The notes under the pieces are model-generated. The model saw only the letters and a program-made list of their open reading frames with translations, made no database searches and was not told the DNA's origin. Positions 32,403-44,405 of a stretch of DNA of 64,000 bases are shown here, piece by piece. Position 1 is the stretch's first letter. The number at the start of each line of letters is the position of its first letter. A program made the position numbers and the translations under genes. The stretch is taken from assembly GCA_003693705.1 (NCBI GenBank), contig RBZT01000563.1, forward strand, positions 62,001-126,000. The letters are read 5' to 3'. Source of the stretch: Polymyxa betae. Taxonomy: Eukaryota; Endomyxa; Phytomyxea; Plasmodiophorida; Plasmodiophoridae.

Positions 32403-34601
32403 TTATTGGCATTCGTCTTGTTGTTGCCATAGGTCACACTTCTTGACCGGGTTCATGGGCGTCCCCGATGGGCATTGATAAGCTTTGCTAAACAAGTTGG
32501 AGTTCGCCATGATCGCGTTGATCCGAATTCTGGACGGCGGGTGCGGGTTCGTTGCTTGCAGCAATTTTGCCAGCTCTGGACGTGTTCGTGAACAGAACAT
32601 TTGTCCGATCGTTAGGAAGTAGGTCTGTTCTAATGTGAAATCAGGAAGGATCGGTTCAGCTGCTGGATGGGACTGCAAGTATACCTTCATAGCGGATAAG
32701 CCAAGATCTACAGCTCCATTGTCCTTAATAACATCTAAGCTAGCTTCTTTGCACAAAACGATTACTCACAGCAATATTTTCGCCCATCGTTTGATTGGCA
32801 TTAACACTGATATTTCCAGAGATAGGGTCGTTATCTCGCATCATACTATACTGCTGACGATAGCATTGTACGCGCTGTTGATATGCTTTCAATACATGCT
32901 CAGGCCACCATTTCTTAATACCACCCAGCTTATTAAATTGTCTCCCTATTAATCCATCAATATTTTCAGCATAGATTCAGAAAGCCAAGACCTTTATCAT
33001 CGAACCCATGTACAAGTTCATGTGTCATTATAAATCCAATCCCGCCAAAGTTCATTGTTATCGGGTAATCGGCGCTGAAAAAAGGCTTCTGTAATATTCC
33101 TGCCGGGAACGTGATGGCGTTCAGCGTCTAAATCATATGTAATTAGTTCTGATTTGTGGCGGCAAACTCTGCTTACTGGTGTGTAATATGCATTGACAGT
33201 TGTTACAGGTTTAGTCCATTTCTTGCGATCCACCTTGCTCGTAAGCTCTAATACTGTCTGCATCCAATCATTCATCTTCACTTGTATCATCATTTCCGCA
33301 AACGATATATTTGTGTTGAAGTCAATGCCGTCGTACATGTTCGCATCCCATTTATCTGGATACCCAATCAACGCTTTCATATGGGCGATCTTATCCACGG
33401 CAAGAACATTTGTAGCTTGGTCCATCCAATCTAATTTTTTGAACTGCGAAGCAAATGCGGTCATCGTTGAGTTCAAAATCTCAGCAGCTTCGGTTTTTGC
33501 TGCGGGCGAAAATTTAGCATTGATGAATGCAGGTCCGGTTAGTTCTGAAAGATACTGGTCTGCGAGTTCGGTACAGTAACGCCATCTCTGTGCAGGTTTC
33601 TGTTTGCCAAGCAGCCGTTTTTGGAAGAATTCGAAATCCGCTCGTCGCATTTTATCTGGCAGGAACTGTGATATGACTGAAATCAGCGCCCATTTTAAAA
33701 ACGCCTTCAGTGTCGATGTTGGCGTTGATTGAACTGTTGAAGAGATCCGCTTCATAACGTTAACATACTTCACAGAGATGCTGGCGTCACCACTCAATGA
33801 AAAACCTGCAGCTCTGAGAAACACTCCCCAGTCTACTCCAGTTGTTTGGGTGAAATTTGCTAGTGACATTTGCGACTCGGTAGACGACACATTCGATCGG
33901 GCATTCGATGGCTGTTTGACTCTTCTTGCTGAGTACATTTGCCGCTCGAATTCAACAATTGCCTCTGCTGAAGATTCGGCATCTCCGTCTTCAAACATGC
34001 TCAGCATGAGAGCAACGTGCTTCTTATATGCTTTGAGCTTTGGGTTATCAGCAGATTTGTAGATGCTCGGGTTGTTCATTATGAGACCAGCTGGTCTCAG
34101 CGAAAGGACATAACGTTGAGGATCTTGACTATTGACGACAACGTCACTTGCGACTACAAAGGCGCCGTTAATTTGACGCAACCGGCCAGCAGCTCGTAAA
34201 ACATCTCCAAGGGAATCAACAGCATCGATTTCGTCTAGATACCTGGAAATTGAAGGTGAATCCAGGCCATGTTCTTCAATGGATTGTAAATCCATGCATG
34301 ACTGCGTGAACAGTCGTACACGTTCGTCAGTGGCGTTCTTGCGAATCAGATCATATAAAATAGCCTGATTAATATCCGAAGTTACTGTAAAAGATCTCGC
34401 CACCTTGTTCTTGGAAGACTTCAGGGACGCATTGCTGGAAGTCAACCAACCACCACAGGCGAATTCGTAAAAATCCGTACATGGATCAACCGACGTGTTC
34501 ATGGTCGTCCGAATATCGTTCTCGAGAGTATCATAAGCGTTAGATGGCTGGTCGCCTTTGGATCGAACAACAAATAAAACTGAAATCCACAAGATAATCA
34601 T
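32403..34601 (-). CDS. secreted M13 zinc metallopeptidase (neprilysin/ECE-like)
   Basis: M13 enzymes are ectopeptidases that cleave small peptides outside the cell. ATG 34601 starts a signal peptide or anchor ([16 protein letters not shown]). The N-terminal region has [15 protein letters not shown], diagnostic for the family. The long alpha domain follows. After an intron, NAYYTP joins to [20 protein letters not shown] and [20 protein letters not shown], which contains the HExxH zinc site (HELVH). Removing a second intron gives [15 protein letters not shown] 46-nt intron at 32724-32769 joins GENIA to DNGAVDLG, restoring the third zinc ligand Glu in the conserved ENIADNG motif. The end ([20 protein letters not shown], then KKCDLW) keeps the family's final Cys residues. 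The gene looks intact and active, about 700 residues. Confidence 0.92.
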
Positions 34602-34875
34602 GCTTTTTCAGTGTGTTCGAATTCTCCGGCAAGACCGAGAACCCAGCGAAAATCCAAGCGTGACTCAACTATGCCTAAGCTTCCATATTCGGAAAGCAAC
34701 AATACAAATTGGATCGGATCACTCTAGTTCGTTGATCTATGACAACAGGCGTCGCCGTGTCTTTGGCATAAGGCCGGTAGTACTTAGGCATAGCTTTAAG
34801 TGCTCCTTCTTCCAATTTTGGAGCCGTTCATCATTTTCCCTTCCACAAACACACAGGTTTCCAATATTACAATAT

Positions 34876-35591
34876 TTATCTTGGGTTTACTGAATGCAGA
34901 TTATGCTGGATATGATTCCTGATATTGACATCTGTCGATTCTGCATCTGGAGGCGGTTGCCCGCACGGGTGCTGCTGCCGTTGCTGCAGGGTCTCCAGCT
35001 GTTTGATATTAATCAGACACAATACAGAACCATGTTACAATATCCTACCGATTCTCGCAGTTGAATTTGATTCAAGATGTCCTTGGCAGCCTGCTCCAGT
35101 GCCAGAACTCGCTGTATTCGATGTCGTTCGAATGCGTTCTCTAACGTGGCCTGCTGCAATAACATGGTTTGCAGAGCAGTGATTCTTGCGAACACCTCTC
35201 TCTGACGTTCCTCTAACGAAGACAACGCCGCTTGGGCAGACTCGATCATGGACCGAATACGGCAGAAATCCTGATGCCGGGATTCGTTCGATTCGCCTTC
35301 GCCGCTAGCACTGAGTGCATTCACTAGCCCACGAAGGTGATTGATCTCCTCACCAACCCTTTCAATATCATCCTGGATACTCGCATACACCAGTGTTAGG
35401 TCGGTTCGCGCTTCCAGCAATTCCTGAACGGCGACAGTCCGACGTTGACTGACGAACGATCCAGCCGTGTCCCGTTCTTCGAGTATATCTTGGAGCTCGG
35501 TTTGGCATTTCTGCAGCTCTGATTGCAGTTCGAGATTACTCGGCAGAGATCGCAACTGGACTGATATGGCGTCATGGCTAATTCGAACCAT
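34876..35591 (-). CDS. coiled-coil protein of unknown function
   Basis: The main exon encodes about 190 residues of nearly continuous heptad-like, Glu/Gln/Leu-rich sequence (ELQKCQTELQDILEERD, EEINHLRGLVNAL, SLEERQREVFARITALQTML). A short intron (GTAGGA...AAACAG) joins it to a 40-residue tail rich in Gln, Pro and His (LETLQQRQQHPCGQPPP), ending at 34876. ATG 35591 (MVRISHDAIS) is chosen as the first ATG giving the whole coil. No domain beyond the coil is visible. Kinetochore, spindle and ciliary proteins often look like this, but no specific claim is possible. Confidence 0.6.
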
Positions 35592-35811
35592 GACAATCTT
35601 GTTATGATGCGCACAGGTACGTTCTGTTAGCAGCAAATTCGGTTCTATTAGACGATGACTTATGCGGTGGCACGCGTTCGACGCCGAAGTCGGTCACCCT
35701 GTTCTATGGCAGGCTATGTTTGACTTGACCAATGGTCGGGTTAATGGAGATTACTGAGCCCAGCGATTGTTATCTAGAAGATTGAAATGACTTATCAATG
35801 CAATTCTGCCG

Positions 35812-37844
35812 TCAGACCCTTAAGCCAAAAAGGCAAGCGAAATTGGAGACCCAAGTTATGACCATGGTTAGCCAGAAAGTTTCGAGAATATATTGGGACA
35901 ACATTCCTACAAGGAACGTTTGCTCGATTAATGAAAACATGATTATTCTCAAAATTCTCTGGAACATAAAGACAGCTGCAGTGTTACAGCGATACTGAGA
36001 GCTGCTCGCGTTGAACCAGATATTACTGGGCTCAACATGAGCGAACATCACAATCGGGTTGCCTGGTAAACAATATGCCACGGCCAATAACAATCTCATG
36101 CTGAGAATTTGCTCGATAGGCACGATTATTACCAAGTGATGATGGAAATGCTAATGGAATAGACACAGCAGATAGACTCCTCGCAGGCATTTCATATGAC
36201 TCCATACAACCTGAATCTAAGCAATCGTTATCTTCGGTTCTCTCTTCTATAGCTTTTAGATGATATTCTGGCCTCTTACAACGAACTGATACTCGTGGAC
36301 GTAAATAAATAGGTATTGATGCGTTGGTCGTATCAATATAAACACGCCTTAACCTGGCCGTGGCATTCTTACTGATATTCCGACATTGATGACATTTCAG
36401 TATAACTGGAACATCTGTAGGAGGAAAACTGTCGCGAATTAACGCTGACGTTGCTGATAAGAGTCTAGCAACTGGATCTCGGAAATTGTGAAGAAATCGA
36501 TGTCCGCTTTCACATTCTAATTCAAATGTGATCGCTACGAAATCGTCTCGAGAAATAGACCATCGGGAACTGGATGCGAGGTTCAAGACTCGCTCGATCT
36601 TATGAATATGCCATGATGAGAATGGTGAATTCAGCAGGGATGATTCGCAGCAAGATGGCATCAAAGAACTGGATTGCGCTTCCAATAAATCGAATGGATC
36701 GGGTAGATGAACCTGCACGGAACCGCAGCCGCATGAATACAATGACAGAAATCCGCTCGAATGTCGCTTTTTAGGAACATCGCCGAATGCAGCCGGTACA
36801 GCTGACAGATCTTCTGTTTGATGGAATAAATGTATACAAGGACGTCCTGTCACACTTATAGCACTGCACTTTCTGCGTCCAGATCGAGTCCAGATCGCCT
36901 CTAATTGGCTTAACAGGACGGCTACAATAAATTGTTAGTTCGATAGAAAGCGAAACAAAAAAATGATTACGTTCAAGTTGATTGTAAACATGAGCAGGAA
37001 GATTCGCTCTGATATGTTCTAATGATTTCTTGGCATTTGTCTGATGTATATCTTGAGCATAAACTCCATTCGTACAGCTCTCATTATATAGACGTATTGC
37101 AGATTCAGCATAACCAGGCAGAAGTTCATCCCAGAACAGACGTAAATTGTTTGCAACCGGTGATACAATGGCCGACAATGTCTGCTGCACTGTATTCTGC
37201 AGCTTCTCTGCATGTGTTCGCCATAACGCTAAATGCTGCGGAATTGGAGATGAGCGCGTTCGTGCAGATGCAACTATCGTTTGAGCAAATTGGCGAAATC
37301 GCTTGATTTGCAGAGCCTGATCACGAGTCGTTTTTACTTCAGATACGGAAGGCGTCAGTAATGCAGGCTTTTGTATAGGAGTCTGAAACAAGGGTGGATT
37401 TGATGATAATGGAGTGATGACAGTTCGAATGGTATTCTCAGTTTGAGCACGAAATCGAAGAGTTAAGTTGTCGTTAGACAATGATGGTGCTTGCACAACA
37501 AATGATATCGAGGGCGGAGCCTGTGATACATTCAACGACGATCGCAGCTGTTGCAGATTTCGTAGCAGGCGAACAGACTCGATATCGAGACGGGATTGTA
37601 GCAGCCAGAAGATATGATGGCTGACCAGAAACAGGGTCAGCAGGCTACGAACTGATTTGTCATAGGACGGCCCTGGACAGCTCCATAGATATAGGAGATC
37701 ATGATCAGGGTCGTATCGCTGGCGGACGCCCTCGATATCGGGGCTACTTTCGAACTGAATGCAATTGGTGATCTGGGATATGATCCTGGTCGTAGAATAA
37801 CTTTGATCGAATGAGACTAGACCAAGAACCTGTAAACGAGTCAT
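35812..37844 (-). CDS. SMG8: NMD factor SMG8
   Basis: SMG8, with SMG9, binds and restrains the kinase SMG1, which phosphorylates UPF1 in nonsense-mediated decay. ATG 37844 gives MTRLQVLGLVSFDQSYSTTR, like the GTPase-like N-terminal strand of SMG8. Then come YDPDHDLLYLWSC, LLTLFLVSHHIFWLLQSRLD and LLRNLQQLRSSL, which parallel SMG8's LYLFSVCHILLLVHPT region. Splicing the 50-nt intron near 36915-36970 gives LSQLEAIWTRSGRRKCSAIS followed by GRPCIHLFHQTE, the conserved region with a CVHKFH-type core. C-terminal pieces SLYSCGCGSVQVHLPDPFDL, FSSWHIHKIERVL and ITFELECESGHRFLH match in order. A last intron (near 36050-36135) leads to NPIVMFAHVEPSNIWFNAS and a hydrophobic end at 35812. This last exon is the least certain. 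Confidence 0.8.
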
Positions 37845-38047
37845 GATTATGATACAAGACGCAGCCCAATGACAGTCAATATCCAAATTCCAAAATTTTC
37901 AAAAAGTCAAAAACCAGGCATATGTTACATGTATCTAATCGTTATTAGAGCTTGAGGCCGCGCCGCATGCCGTCATAAAACCCGCGTTCGAAGAAGCCCT
38001 TTGTTTGATACACTTTCATTGAAAGAATCAGTTAAATTCCGATCCTT

Positions 38048-38500
38048 ATGAGACAGGTATTAAGTTTGAGGAAGAACGACAAGAAGGAAGTTGCGGCGTT
38101 GAACGTGAAGCTCATGATCGGGATGCTTTCTGTATCGTTTCGGATTGCCGAATTGCTGTCACACTTGTGCAATAGACAGCGCGCTCTGGTGCTCGCTAAA
38201 AAAGGAAATAGTTAATTAAAACGGGAGACTCAGTACGTGATACTACATATTGTCTGCCTGGTTGCAGCATGAACACCAGAAATAAGGAAAGATCACGATG
38301 CGACATCGATTAAGGCGTCAAGGCGATCACCGCTTTATTTAAAACACATATACTGGGAAACTTCTCTGCATCTCAATTGTAGTTTTCTGGTAGCGCAGGA
38401 AGCTGATGAGTTTCGTCGGCAATGCGAGAACGATCGTTCTGTATTGCAAAAATCTCGACTATCTGTGGCGACTGAGCCAGGCTCGCTCTTGCCGTTATGA
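38048..38500 (+). CDS. possible small helical protein, unidentified
   Basis: Three exons can be joined in one frame from ATG 38048 (MRQVLSLRKNDKKEVAALNV, then FRIAELLSHLCNRQRAL) through introns of 46 and about 55 nt to a third exon with FLVAQEADEFRRQCENDRSV and QKSRLSVATEPGSLLPL, ending at 38500. The last exon has coiled-coil character. No family was recognised. It lies in the 920-bp gap between the divergent SMG8 and SIR2 genes, where a gene would be expected, but splice choice is weakly constrained and this may be wrong. Confidence 0.3.
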
Positions 38501-38763
38501 AAGAACGCCTTGCATTTTGCATGTTTTACATCATTTCGTTTCGTACACATCATCAGTCCCGAATACCTCATAGCTTATGATTGGCCGCAACGATCCTGGC
38601 AATACCCATCAAATATGCTTGGAGCTCGAAAGCCAGCTCACATTCCGCTGATCTTTTGTTCGGTTATACCATCAGTGAGAATGCAACTTAAATCTGTCTC
38701 GGAAACTGTATCTTGCTTGAGCATTATCAGAACTCAGACAAGAGCGATCTCTCAACATTCAAG

Positions 38764-39913
38764 ATGTGTGCGCAATCTGTCTATTCATTGCTGATAGATG
38801 AAATGGCGGCTGTATCTAAAGCCATTCAGGCAGCTGTTGGGGTCATCCGCCAGGCTGATGCCTTTTTGATTATGGCTGGAGCTGGTCTGCTCCTGTTCCA
38901 GCATCGCCATTTCTAAATATATCCCACACAGGTATCGGCACCGATTCGGGACTGCCCGATTTTCGTGGCGATCACGGGTTCTGGCGTGCTTATCCTGCTT
39001 TGGAGCGACTCGGATATCGATTCAGAGACACATCTAATCCCAATCTGTAACAAAGGCTTTGTATCGCAAGACGTCCTCTAATGTTTCGTTTCCTGAATTA
39101 AGGAAGATTTCAGCTGGATCCGGATTTAGCTTGGGGATTCTTTGCTCATCGTCATCGTCTATATAGAGAAACGACTCCGCATGATGGATTTCAAATAATA
39201 CGTCGCTGGGGCCGGCTGAAACGAGAGAACATGTTCGTGTTCACCAGCAATGTTGATGGACATTTCCAGAAAGCTGGATTTGATCCCGAACGAATCCTTG
39301 AATGTCATGGATCGCTGAATAACTTGCAATGTTCTTTGCCTTGTTCGGAATCAGGTATCTGGGATACGGGGACCTCGCTAAATCACATTATTATCGATCC
39401 GGAAACTTTACTTGTAGATTCCAGGTTGGTAGCCATTTAGTTGGTTTTGGTTTATCTTAAAGCTTCTTTAGAAAGCTGGCGCCTCGATGTCCTCATTGTC
39501 ATCGCCTTGCCCGCCCCAACGTTTTGATGTTCAACGATCGGGGTTGGCGATCCAATATCGTTGATGAACAGGCAGGACGTTATTATGGATGGCTTCGCGA
39601 GTGTTCGAAGAGCCCGAAACTTAATCTTGCTATCATCGAAATTTGGGCGGGAACCGCCGTCGCAACGGTTCGATTCGAGTCTGAAACGATCCTGGCGCGG
39701 TTTCAAAGTCGCCCCAATGCGTCTGTGAATTTGATCAGAATCAATCCAGACCAAGAAGGCAGCAGCATCGATAATCGTCATGGCATTATATGCCGAAGTC
39801 TTCGAAGCCTAGAAGCACTACAGCTGATACCTGCTGAGTTCGAAGAACAGAACCGTGACGATTCTGAGAATGAACTAGATCACATCAGTAAAGTGAGATA
39901 TCTCTTCAATTGA
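38764..39913 (+). CDS. Sir2-family NAD-dependent deacylase, bacterial-like subtype
   Basis: Sirtuins use NAD+ to remove acyl groups from lysine. The first exon ends in IRQADAFLIMAGAG; a 47-nt intron (38885-38931) joins it to GIGTDSGLPDFRGDHGFWRA, the NAD-binding signature (GAGxxxxSGxPDFRG). A second intron with acceptor GAAG gives NLFQLDPDLAWGFFAHRH, then FQIIRRW, FVFTSNVDGHFQKAGF with the TxNxD motif, and ERILECHGSLNNLQC with the catalytic His. After the third intron comes APRCPHCHRLARPNVLMFND, so a Cys4 zinc site is present. The phrase pattern TDSGLPDFRG...FWRAYPAL and NVLMFND matches a sirtuin group common in bacteria and scattered in protists, not SIRT1-7 classes. The C-terminal NxxR region is IRINPDQEGS. 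The start could be 38764 or the later Met at 38803. Confidence 0.85.
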
Positions 39914-39964
39914 GAAATGCAATTAAGTGTTTCCTTATCGTGTAGTGCAACAATATGACCGGTC

Positions 39965-40612
39965 ATGATGTTCTGTGACAGTACCATCGAACAGGAGACT
40001 TCCATTACAGCCATGAACTGTAGCGACATACACGCTCTGGTGTCATTACTCGAAGAGCAGCATGCCAATAGCAACCTGCAGACAGAGGTATGCGAGCCTG
40101 GGTTCCAAGCGGAAATCAAAACAGGAAATGACCTGCGAGATCGGACTGGTGATATCTGGGATGTTGAAGAAGTATCGAACGATCCTTTGATTCTAGAAGA
40201 CTGTAATGATGGAAGATTGGAGCCTAAGTACGATATGAAACTCGGACAGACATTATCAGCAGAAGATACCTATTTCGGTCTTTCTGGCAAAGACCTTACT
40301 TCGCGAAGGTAATATTATGCTGTCATCTGCTAAAAAAAACTCTAAAACTGGAACTCAAGCTGCGACGAGTTGAACATCACTATCGAATTATTGGATGAAA
40401 CACTGGAGCATCTGGATCTCGATGTAAATTCGCATAGATTGGTTCTTAGATCACCGAAATAGTAAGCGTCATATTGCCCAATGCTTATCTGTTAATTTGT
40501 TTTTAGTAAATTATTCCTTCATCTTCCTTACAAAGTAGACGACGGCAGAGGAAAGGCTTCTTGGAATCGACCGTTCTTGAAAATCAGTTTGCCTATTGTT
40601 ATTTTGAATTGA
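39965..40612 (+). CDS. DNAAF6: dynein axonemal assembly factor 6 (PIH1D3/Twister)
   Basis: DNAAF6 is a cytoplasmic co-chaperone, working with HSP90/HSP70 and other DNAAFs, needed to pre-assemble outer and inner dynein arms of motile cilia. Two introns (40309-40359, 51 nt; 40462-40506, 45 nt) are removed. The product of about 180-200 residues has an N-terminal helix (DIHALVSLLEEQ), then DRTGDIWDVEEVSNDP, then LSAEDTYFGLSGKDLTSRSC, the family's strongest block. A CS-like beta domain follows (ITIELLDETLEHLDLDVNSH, RLVLRSPKYKLFLHLPYKVD) and the closing strand LKISLPIVILN. The order and spacing match PIH1D3 over its full length. The start is 39965 or the internal Met at 40013, which better fits family length. 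It begins 51 bp after the SIR2 stop on the same strand. Confidence 0.85.
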
Positions 40613-40708
40613 TAAAGAGTGATTATTTCTATTCGCGCTACTTCTACGCCAATGAACTCGTTTATTAAGTTCAAATATGGATGGGCAGTTATATGCTTCT
40701 AAACGTAA

Positions 40709-43700
40709 TCACCACACAGACCTGGCGACAGCGACTGGTCTGTCAGTTTCCTTTTGATCAGATTGTGCCGACTGATCAAACGTATTTTTCTTGGATCGAA
40801 TCAAAAACCGACTTCGTTCTTTGGTCGGTCTCCACTCAATTCCATTCCTAATCGGCACTAACTTGACACTTTCGTCTGAAAAGCTGTTCATTTCAATCAT
40901 GGCTTCCCCTGAGGAACAACCGTTCTAAGAAATATTAGAACTAATCAACCATGTAAGCAGCCTATAAAATTACTTGGTCCCTAATCGGCATATCAGCCAT
41001 GGAAGGTCCAGCAGCATCTAGATTCAATGTTTCTTCTGATGACAAAGTCGCTTGATTGTTGTCCGAAGTAGCCAAATTCGCTGACATCTGAAAGAAATTA
41101 CAGTAATGCCACAACTTGTGTTCTCTTCATACCGTAAAATCAGAAGTATCTAGGTTGCCTGTGAGCTGAGTAGAATTACTGCTTGCGGTAGTCAGAATCC
41201 CAGTTTGATTGACGAATGCGAAATCATTTGCGAAAGATTTCTTGCCCTTTAAAGTCTGTGATCCAGAATCCTCCTGAGACAGAGATCAGGAAACTTTTTG
41301 AAAGCGATTGAGTCTTTGCGTACAGTATCAGGGCGCTTTCTTCGACGATAATTGGCATAACCAGCTGCTGCAAGCCCGGCCATCGAAAACGATATAGGTA
41401 GCCAAATCCACTGTACCGAAACAGTGCTCTGTCTAGCAATGACGTTGATGCTTCGAATGTAAATCTTGGAAAGAGGTCAGCACAAAAACATAAACTCACA
41501 CACTTTAAGTACCGGGACTCCATTTAAACTGATTGTGATAGCCAAAGTCCCAGCAACGCTTGCAAGAAATTCAGATTTCCAAGAGCTGGTCCTACGATCG
41601 ATGAGAAGATGATATTCACGAGGACAGGCCAAAACGCACTCATAATTCCAACTAGGATTTGTGGCTTGAAGCTGTAAAGTGCCTTGGATGACTCCGACTT
41701 GAAATACTTGTGTCGAGGAGTTTGCAGGAGGCACAATATTCCCATATCGGTCACGGGCTGTCATAAACAACTCCAACGTATCACCGACATAAGCATGGTC
41801 TGACGTCCCTGAGCCAGTTACTGTCCTGTGTTCATGAATTAGAGTTTTAAACCATGCTAATTCTGGTCGTGTACGTTTGCGCCAGAACGACATCTCCAGG
41901 CGTTGCCGTAACGTTTTTTGTGTAAAACACCCGATTTCTGGGATCATTACGAATTTCTATAATAATTGGACCAGCTTTAAGAGCAATCCAGCTGATACAG
42001 AATGTGTTTGGTGAGCTTTGGTTACAAACCTGCACGCCCGAGTCGATAACTAAAGTGTTCGTATTTGCCGAATCCATGCCTGAAATTCATTGTGAAATTA
42101 TCCCCCATGACTGTGTACGATTGCCTACTCGTTGTGAAGCGAAATGATGTCGCATTTGTGAATGAACTGCCAGAAGTAGTATATGCAATCCATTCAATTA
42201 TAGAGCTTTCGCCTATTCTAATTGAGTCTGGAGCTACTGTAAGACATCATGAATGATTAATCATGGAATGACTATGGGAGTGACTATGGCAATACCGATG
42301 ATAGTAGATGTGCCAATATAGGGTTCCGATGGTAAGGGCAAGACATCGACATTGCTTTTCAATATAGGACTGTTTGAATAAGGTAATGTTACAATCAACG
42401 GCTGGGCTCCAAGATTGGAAGGCGTGACGGTAACGCTCGCCATTCCTAGATTTAAAGTCCCAAAGAATAGAACATCTGCTAACGTGACTATAACGACTCC
42501 TCCGCTGTCGGCAATCACGTTGCCATTTGAATCCCGGGCCTATGTAGGAATTCTGTTCAGTAAAGCCCAGAAACTTTTGCGAAAATTGAAGTTACATTAA
42601 CGATAACTTGGAATGACTTGTCCATGATAGAGATCGGGCCTGATAATGCATTGGTTACCGTCACTGGACTGGAGGGCTCTTGCAGTATCTGAACAAGAGT
42701 ATTTTGCGGGTATGGTGTTCCAGGTGCAGTTGTTGCTGTTGTTGGTGGAGATGGGTTAATTACATTCCATCTTCCGAGGCCGAAAATCTATTATTGCCAG
42801 TTGATATTTTGATGACTACTTTCAGTAGGCCTTACCTCGAAGGTACGAGCGTTCCGAATAACTACTGTGTAAGCTCCTGCAACCGCCGGAGCTGTCAAGT
42901 GGCTGACATATGCATTAGGTTGCGAGTATGGATCATGGAATGCATCAGTCTACAGACAGGAGTTAAACCAGTGATGCCAGTTTTTGACGCAAGCCAACCT
43001 GCATAATGACGTTGTGATTAGCGTCGGCTATGATTATCTGATAAAGAGAGCCTGAACCGGTCCCGAGAAAATGTAGATCAGTTGGATTATTAATCACAGT
43101 ATCAACAACATCGGCCCGAATCGAGGCTTTTGTAGGGTCCATGGCGACAGCTATCATACACCCCCATTCGTTCGTTCCGACCAAATTATCAGTGGCTACA
43201 ACACAGATAAAGGATTCTGAGGTCTCCCGTGCTCTATTTGTGAATAACGTGTCGCTTAAAGTGAACGCCGGCACGTATGGGAAAGTCTCGAACGTTGTCA
43301 GTGCCTACGACAGCATTAGTACCAGACCACAGAGCGCAGATCTACACACAGAGCTATATGATGGGTTGACTGAGAATGAAGTCGGCGCTGACACCCACGA
43401 GATGAACCTGGCAGGCAGCGCATTGTAGAGTGGGACGGAATCCTTCGACGAAATATGGCATGTCGGGTCAATCCAAACCTGATTATCTATCAGCAACGGC
43501 TGATGTCGACCTAACCCGCCAACTACCTGAATGATAAGATCGACATGAGATTCTGTCCCTGTTACGAGATCATTTGATGTGAGGCGTATCGTAACCAGAG
43601 TCGGGGTGGCCTCCTGCAACAAGACAATGACAGATCCTGTTGTGGTCATGATTGACGATGGACCGGCCACTTGTCTTTGACTACTGTAAACGGTGTAAGA

Positions 43701-44269
43701 CGATCTCGAGCGAGGCGGCAGAATGGCGGCAATATGCAACTCGCTTGGCACCGAATCGCAAACCGTAATCTAATGGAAGAATCAGATGGATTCGTCAAAA
43801 TTCACGCTTTAGCGACCTTTGGCGGTAGCGCAGCACGCAGCGAAGTGGCATGAGCGTCGCCAATAACGACTCCTGTGCTGATCGAGGCGGCCTGTGTGCC
43901 CAAATCGATTACAGCAGCTGTGACAAGGCCTGGTTGGGAATACGTCACCGAAATCGTTGACATTGCCATGAAAATATCAGATAGGCCCAAAACTCCAATA
44001 ACTCTTCCAGCGACCATAATCGTGTCCTTCGATCGAGTGTCGATTTGGAATTTAACTAGTTTGTCTATTACTCTCGTGTCGACATCCTTTGCAGTGACAT
44101 TGAATTGAGACGCACGCCATGCTGATTCGATAGTGTACGAGATTGTTCCGATATCCAATGCCTTCCAATAAATTGTTGCAGAGATCAATTCATAATTCGA
44201 GGCAGCGACTTTGTGGAAAATAAACGCTTTTAAACAGGCTATCAAAACGGTGAAAAGCGTCACCGACAT
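40709..44269 (-). CDS. type I membrane protein with Ig/filamin-like repeats
   Basis: ATG 44269 starts a signal peptide (MSVTLFTVLIACLKAF). A long extracellular part of about 900 residues follows, built of repeated beta-sandwich-like units with strands such as GTISYTIESAWRASQFNVTA, AYVGDTLELFMTARDRYGNI and GGVVIVTLADVLFFGTLNLG. The phrase ARDRYGN is typical of filamin-type and Ig-like (big) repeats, where A-D-x-x-G-N recurs. A single membrane span near 41370-41420 (WIWLPISFSMAGLAAAGY) is followed by basic NYRRRKR and a cytosolic tail rich in Ser/Thr/Asn. The tail ends at 40709 after ESVKLVPIRNGIEW. About 12 short introns must be removed, and I did not resolve each. A role in adhesion or sensing at the cell surface is inferred from layout only. 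Confidence 0.65.
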
Positions 44270-44405
44270 GACATTGATATTAGAAAACTGATTTTAGCAG
44301 AAAAGGCACGTGGCACGTCGTTTATCGCGCTCCAGCAAGATTTTGTGAATTCTCCAGCCAACAGGAGTCTATATTTAATTATACTTTTAAACTTAGGATC
44401 CGTAT

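Noticed and set aside
32724-32769. Apparent frameshift in the M13 peptidase between GENIA and the last exon
   Set aside because: A 46-nt intron with donor GTGAGT and acceptor ATTAAG joins the two in phase and restores GENIADNG, so the gene is intact.
35812-37844. Lipid kinase/zinc-finger protein reading for the Cys-rich part of this gene
   Set aside because: The order of N-terminal, middle and C-terminal blocks matches SMG8, and no kinase motifs are present.
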